DNA of 64,000 nucleotides from Catenisphaera adipataccumulans (GTDB taxonomy: Bacteria; Bacillota_I; Bacilli_A; Erysipelotrichales; Erysipelotrichaceae). Below, in pieces: positions 62,054-64,000 of the stretch (position 1 is the stretch's first letter; every line of letters begins with the position of its first letter). The DNA lies in assembly GCF_014202755.1 (NCBI RefSeq), contig NZ_JACHHK010000001.1:310001-374000 (forward strand), given 5' to 3'. The position numbers were made by a program, and so were the translations under genes. The notes under the pieces are model-generated. The model made no database searches, was not told the DNA's origin, and was given only the letters and a program-made list of their open reading frames with translations.

Positions 62054-63575
62054 GCTGCGCACCCTCGGTTACGGCATACACTTCCCGATAGGCATCCAAC
62101 GCGGTTTCCATCTGTTTCTGCAGATCATCGTCGATGACTTTCTTTGCCTCGATTTGATCAAGCACATGCGGATATTCGGAATGCATGAACTTCAGCATAC
62201 CTGCTTCATATTCCGTGACTCGATCGACCTCGACGTCTTTCAGATATTCATGGTTCGCCGCAAACAGCGACATGACTTGCTCCGCTACCGACATCGGCTG
62301 ATATTGTTTCTGCACCAATAAATGCTCCAGACGGGCACCATGGTCCAAGATCCGTTTTGTGGTCGCATCCAGATCGGAACCGAATTTCGCGAAAGATTCC
62401 ATTTCATGATATTGTGCCAGGTCCAGTTTCAAAGAACCGGAAACCTGTTTCATTGCTTTGACCTGTGCCGCTGAACCGACACGGCTGACGCTCAGACCGC
62501 TGTCGACCGCCGGACGGATACCTTCGTTGAATAGATCCGTATTCAGGAAGATCTGACCGTCGGTGATTGAAATGACATTGGTCGGAATGTAAGCAGAAAT
62601 ATCACCGGCCTGCGTTTCGATGATCGGCAGGGCCGTCAGCGAACCGCCGCCGTATTCCTCCGACATCCTTGCCGCACGTTCCAACAGACGGGAATGCAAA
62701 TAGAAGACATCGCCCGGATACGCTTCACGTCCTGGCGGTCTGCGCAGCAGCAGCGACATCGTACGATATGCGACCGCATGTTTACTTAAATCATCGTAAA
62801 TGATCAGGACATCCTGTCCTTGTTCCATCCATTCCTCACCGATGGCACAGCCTGCATACGGGGCAATGTACTGCAGCGGGGCGGATTCGCTCGCGGTAGC
62901 GGCCACGATCGTAGTATAACTCATCGCACCGGCCAATTTTAATTTCTCTACAATTTGGGCAACGGTGCTGGCTTTCTGTCCGATGGCAACGTAAATACAT
63001 TTCACATCGGTATCTTTCTGATTCAAGATCGTATCGATGGCGATGGCCGTCTTTCCAGTCTGACGGTCGCCGATGATCAGCTCACGCTGGCCGCGGCCGA
63101 TCGGGATCATCGAGTCGATCACTTTCAGACCGGTCTGTAATGGGACCGATACGCTCTTACGGGTAATGACGCCCGGTGCGACTCGTTCGACCGGACGCGT
63201 CTTAGTGGTGTGGATCGGGCCTAAGCCGTCGATCGGTGCGCCCAATGCATTGACAACACGGCCGCACATTTCATCGCCCACCGGGACTTCGACGATATGA
63301 CCGGTGCGTTTCACCGGATCGCCTTCTTTGATATCAGGGTTCTCCCCCAACAATACGACGCCGACATGCTCCTGCTCCAAGTTCATGACCATTCCGTAGA
63401 TATCATGCGGGAACAACAGCAGTTCGCTCATCATCGCATTGCGAAGACCGTAAACCAACGCGATTCCGTCACCGATACTGATGACAGTGCCGCTTTCGGT
63501 CATCTCCAGGTCTTCATCCATATTTTCTATCTGCGCTTTGATCAGCTTGCTGATCTCTGCAGGATTTAACGCCAT
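62040..63575 (-). CDS. atpA: ATP synthase alpha subunit
   Basis: 511 residues. P-loop [45 protein letters not shown] and the C-terminal [22 protein letters not shown]. It holds the non-catalytic sites of F1 together with beta. It follows atpH by 15 nt. Confidence 0.98.
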
Positions 63576-63590
63576 ACGATCACCTGCTTC

Positions 63591-64000
63591 CTACTCTTTC
63601 TTCAATTCTTCTTTCATCGCTTCTACGCGATGTACAACCGTATTGTCCAACACAAACTGCTGCGTTTGCACACGCAAACCCGCAATCAAAGAAGGATCGA
63701 CATGTACCGACAATTCTACGGTTTTGTTCATTTTCTGCGAAAGCACGTCCTTTAAACGGGTCCGTTCTTCCTCCGTCAGTTCCGAAGCGGAATCCACGCG
63801 CACAAACTCGACATTGCGGGCTTGATTGTACAAATTTACATACGCCGTATAGATTTCCGGAACGTACGCGGCAACATCGTGCGCATTGCACACGAATAAA
63901 AACCGCTGCAGCAGACCATCCTCCGGCACAATGGATGCCAGGATCTGCCGCTTCTGCGCCCGTTCGATCTTCGGATGTTTCAGGTACAGCACCAGATCCG
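63591..64000 (-). CDS. atpH: ATP synthase delta subunit (partial, 5' end outside window)
   Basis: The last 136 residues are visible: the end of the helical N-domain (KIERAQKRQILASIV, DGLLQRFLFVCNAHD) and the C-terminal domain with SASELTEEERTRLKDVLSQKMNKTVELSVHVDPSLIAGLRVQ. It joins F1 to the peripheral stalk. The frame continues past the right edge, so the first internal candidate start at 63992 is not the real one. atpF, atpE and atpB are expected further right. Confidence 0.93.
   Translation of the reverse strand, partial: DLVLYLKHPKIERAQKRQILASIVPEDGLLQRFLFVCNAHDVAAYVPEIYTAYVNLYNQARNVEFVRVDSASELTEEERTRLKDVLSQKMNKTVELSVHVDPSLIAGLRVQTQQFVLDNTVVHRVEAMKEELKKE

Overview
The window looks like one chromosomal segment of a low-to-mid-GC Firmicute, most likely a gut-type member of the Erysipelotrichia. 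That placement is an inference. It rests on two T-box leaders, Gram-positive style promoters and AGGAGG ribosome sites, short-form HisG with HisZ, FabK/FabH/AcpP fatty acid synthesis in one operon, a sortase-type surface protein, FemAB and NiaR. No marker gene here fixes the genus. Almost all of the window is ordinary, dense chromosome; the only mobile element recognised is one IS3-family insertion sequence.

Layout: 1-5.3 kb holds a histidine operon on the minus strand (hisZ-hisG-hisD-hisC-hisB-hisH, continuing past the left edge) behind a His(CAC) T-box. 5.3-7.5 kb holds a threonine aldolase fused to a GNAT domain, with an XRE-cupin regulator. 7.5-14.8 kb is a mixed block: NYN nuclease-like protein, B3/B4 tRNA-editing-like protein, cardiolipin synthase, YfcE-type phosphodiesterase, small export protein, stand-alone glutamate-cysteine ligase, anchored Ig-like protein, and a coiled-coil protein with a J-domain-like stretch. 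14.8-23.6 kb is a nucleic-acid maintenance block: SbcCD, a PLD-helicase-DUF3427 protein, a MutT-type Nudix hydrolase and an ADP-ribosylglycohydrolase. 23.6-33.8 kb is a complete type II fatty acid operon (acpP-accBCDA-fabHKDGFZ-acpS-plsC) with two copies of an unidentified palindrome upstream. 33.8-38.3 kb is a sucrose PTS regulon. 38.4-40.5 kb is a DUF308 gene and an IS3-family element sitting in the loop of a bidirectional terminator.

40.5-44.4 kb holds a PfoR-like EIIC membrane protein divergent from NiaR, a wall-anchored adhesin and an unknown gene. 44.6-51.4 kb has LemA, LysS with its own T-box, Tag, TsaC, MnmE, an alanyl-tRNA editing protein and a DeoR regulator. 51.5-53.7 kb has hxlA-hxlB-manA, a ribulose monophosphate module joined to mannose-6-phosphate isomerase. 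53.7-59.4 kb carries a two-component system, tRNA-Glu(CTC), a FemAB-family ligase, two tandem amidases and a VTT membrane protein. 59.4-64 kb is the F1 part of the ATP synthase operon, cut by the right edge.

The most interesting points are regulatory. At least six genes have a -10 box only 6-7 nt before the ATG and no Shine-Dalgarno, which predicts leaderless mRNAs. A dyad covering the predicted start of the PfoR-like EIIC gene, next to niaR, suggests this transporter-like protein belongs to niacin metabolism. The fatty acid operon has a paired operator with no regulator gene nearby. Several genes end inside their own terminator hairpins. I found no CRISPR array, prophage or recognised complete defence system.
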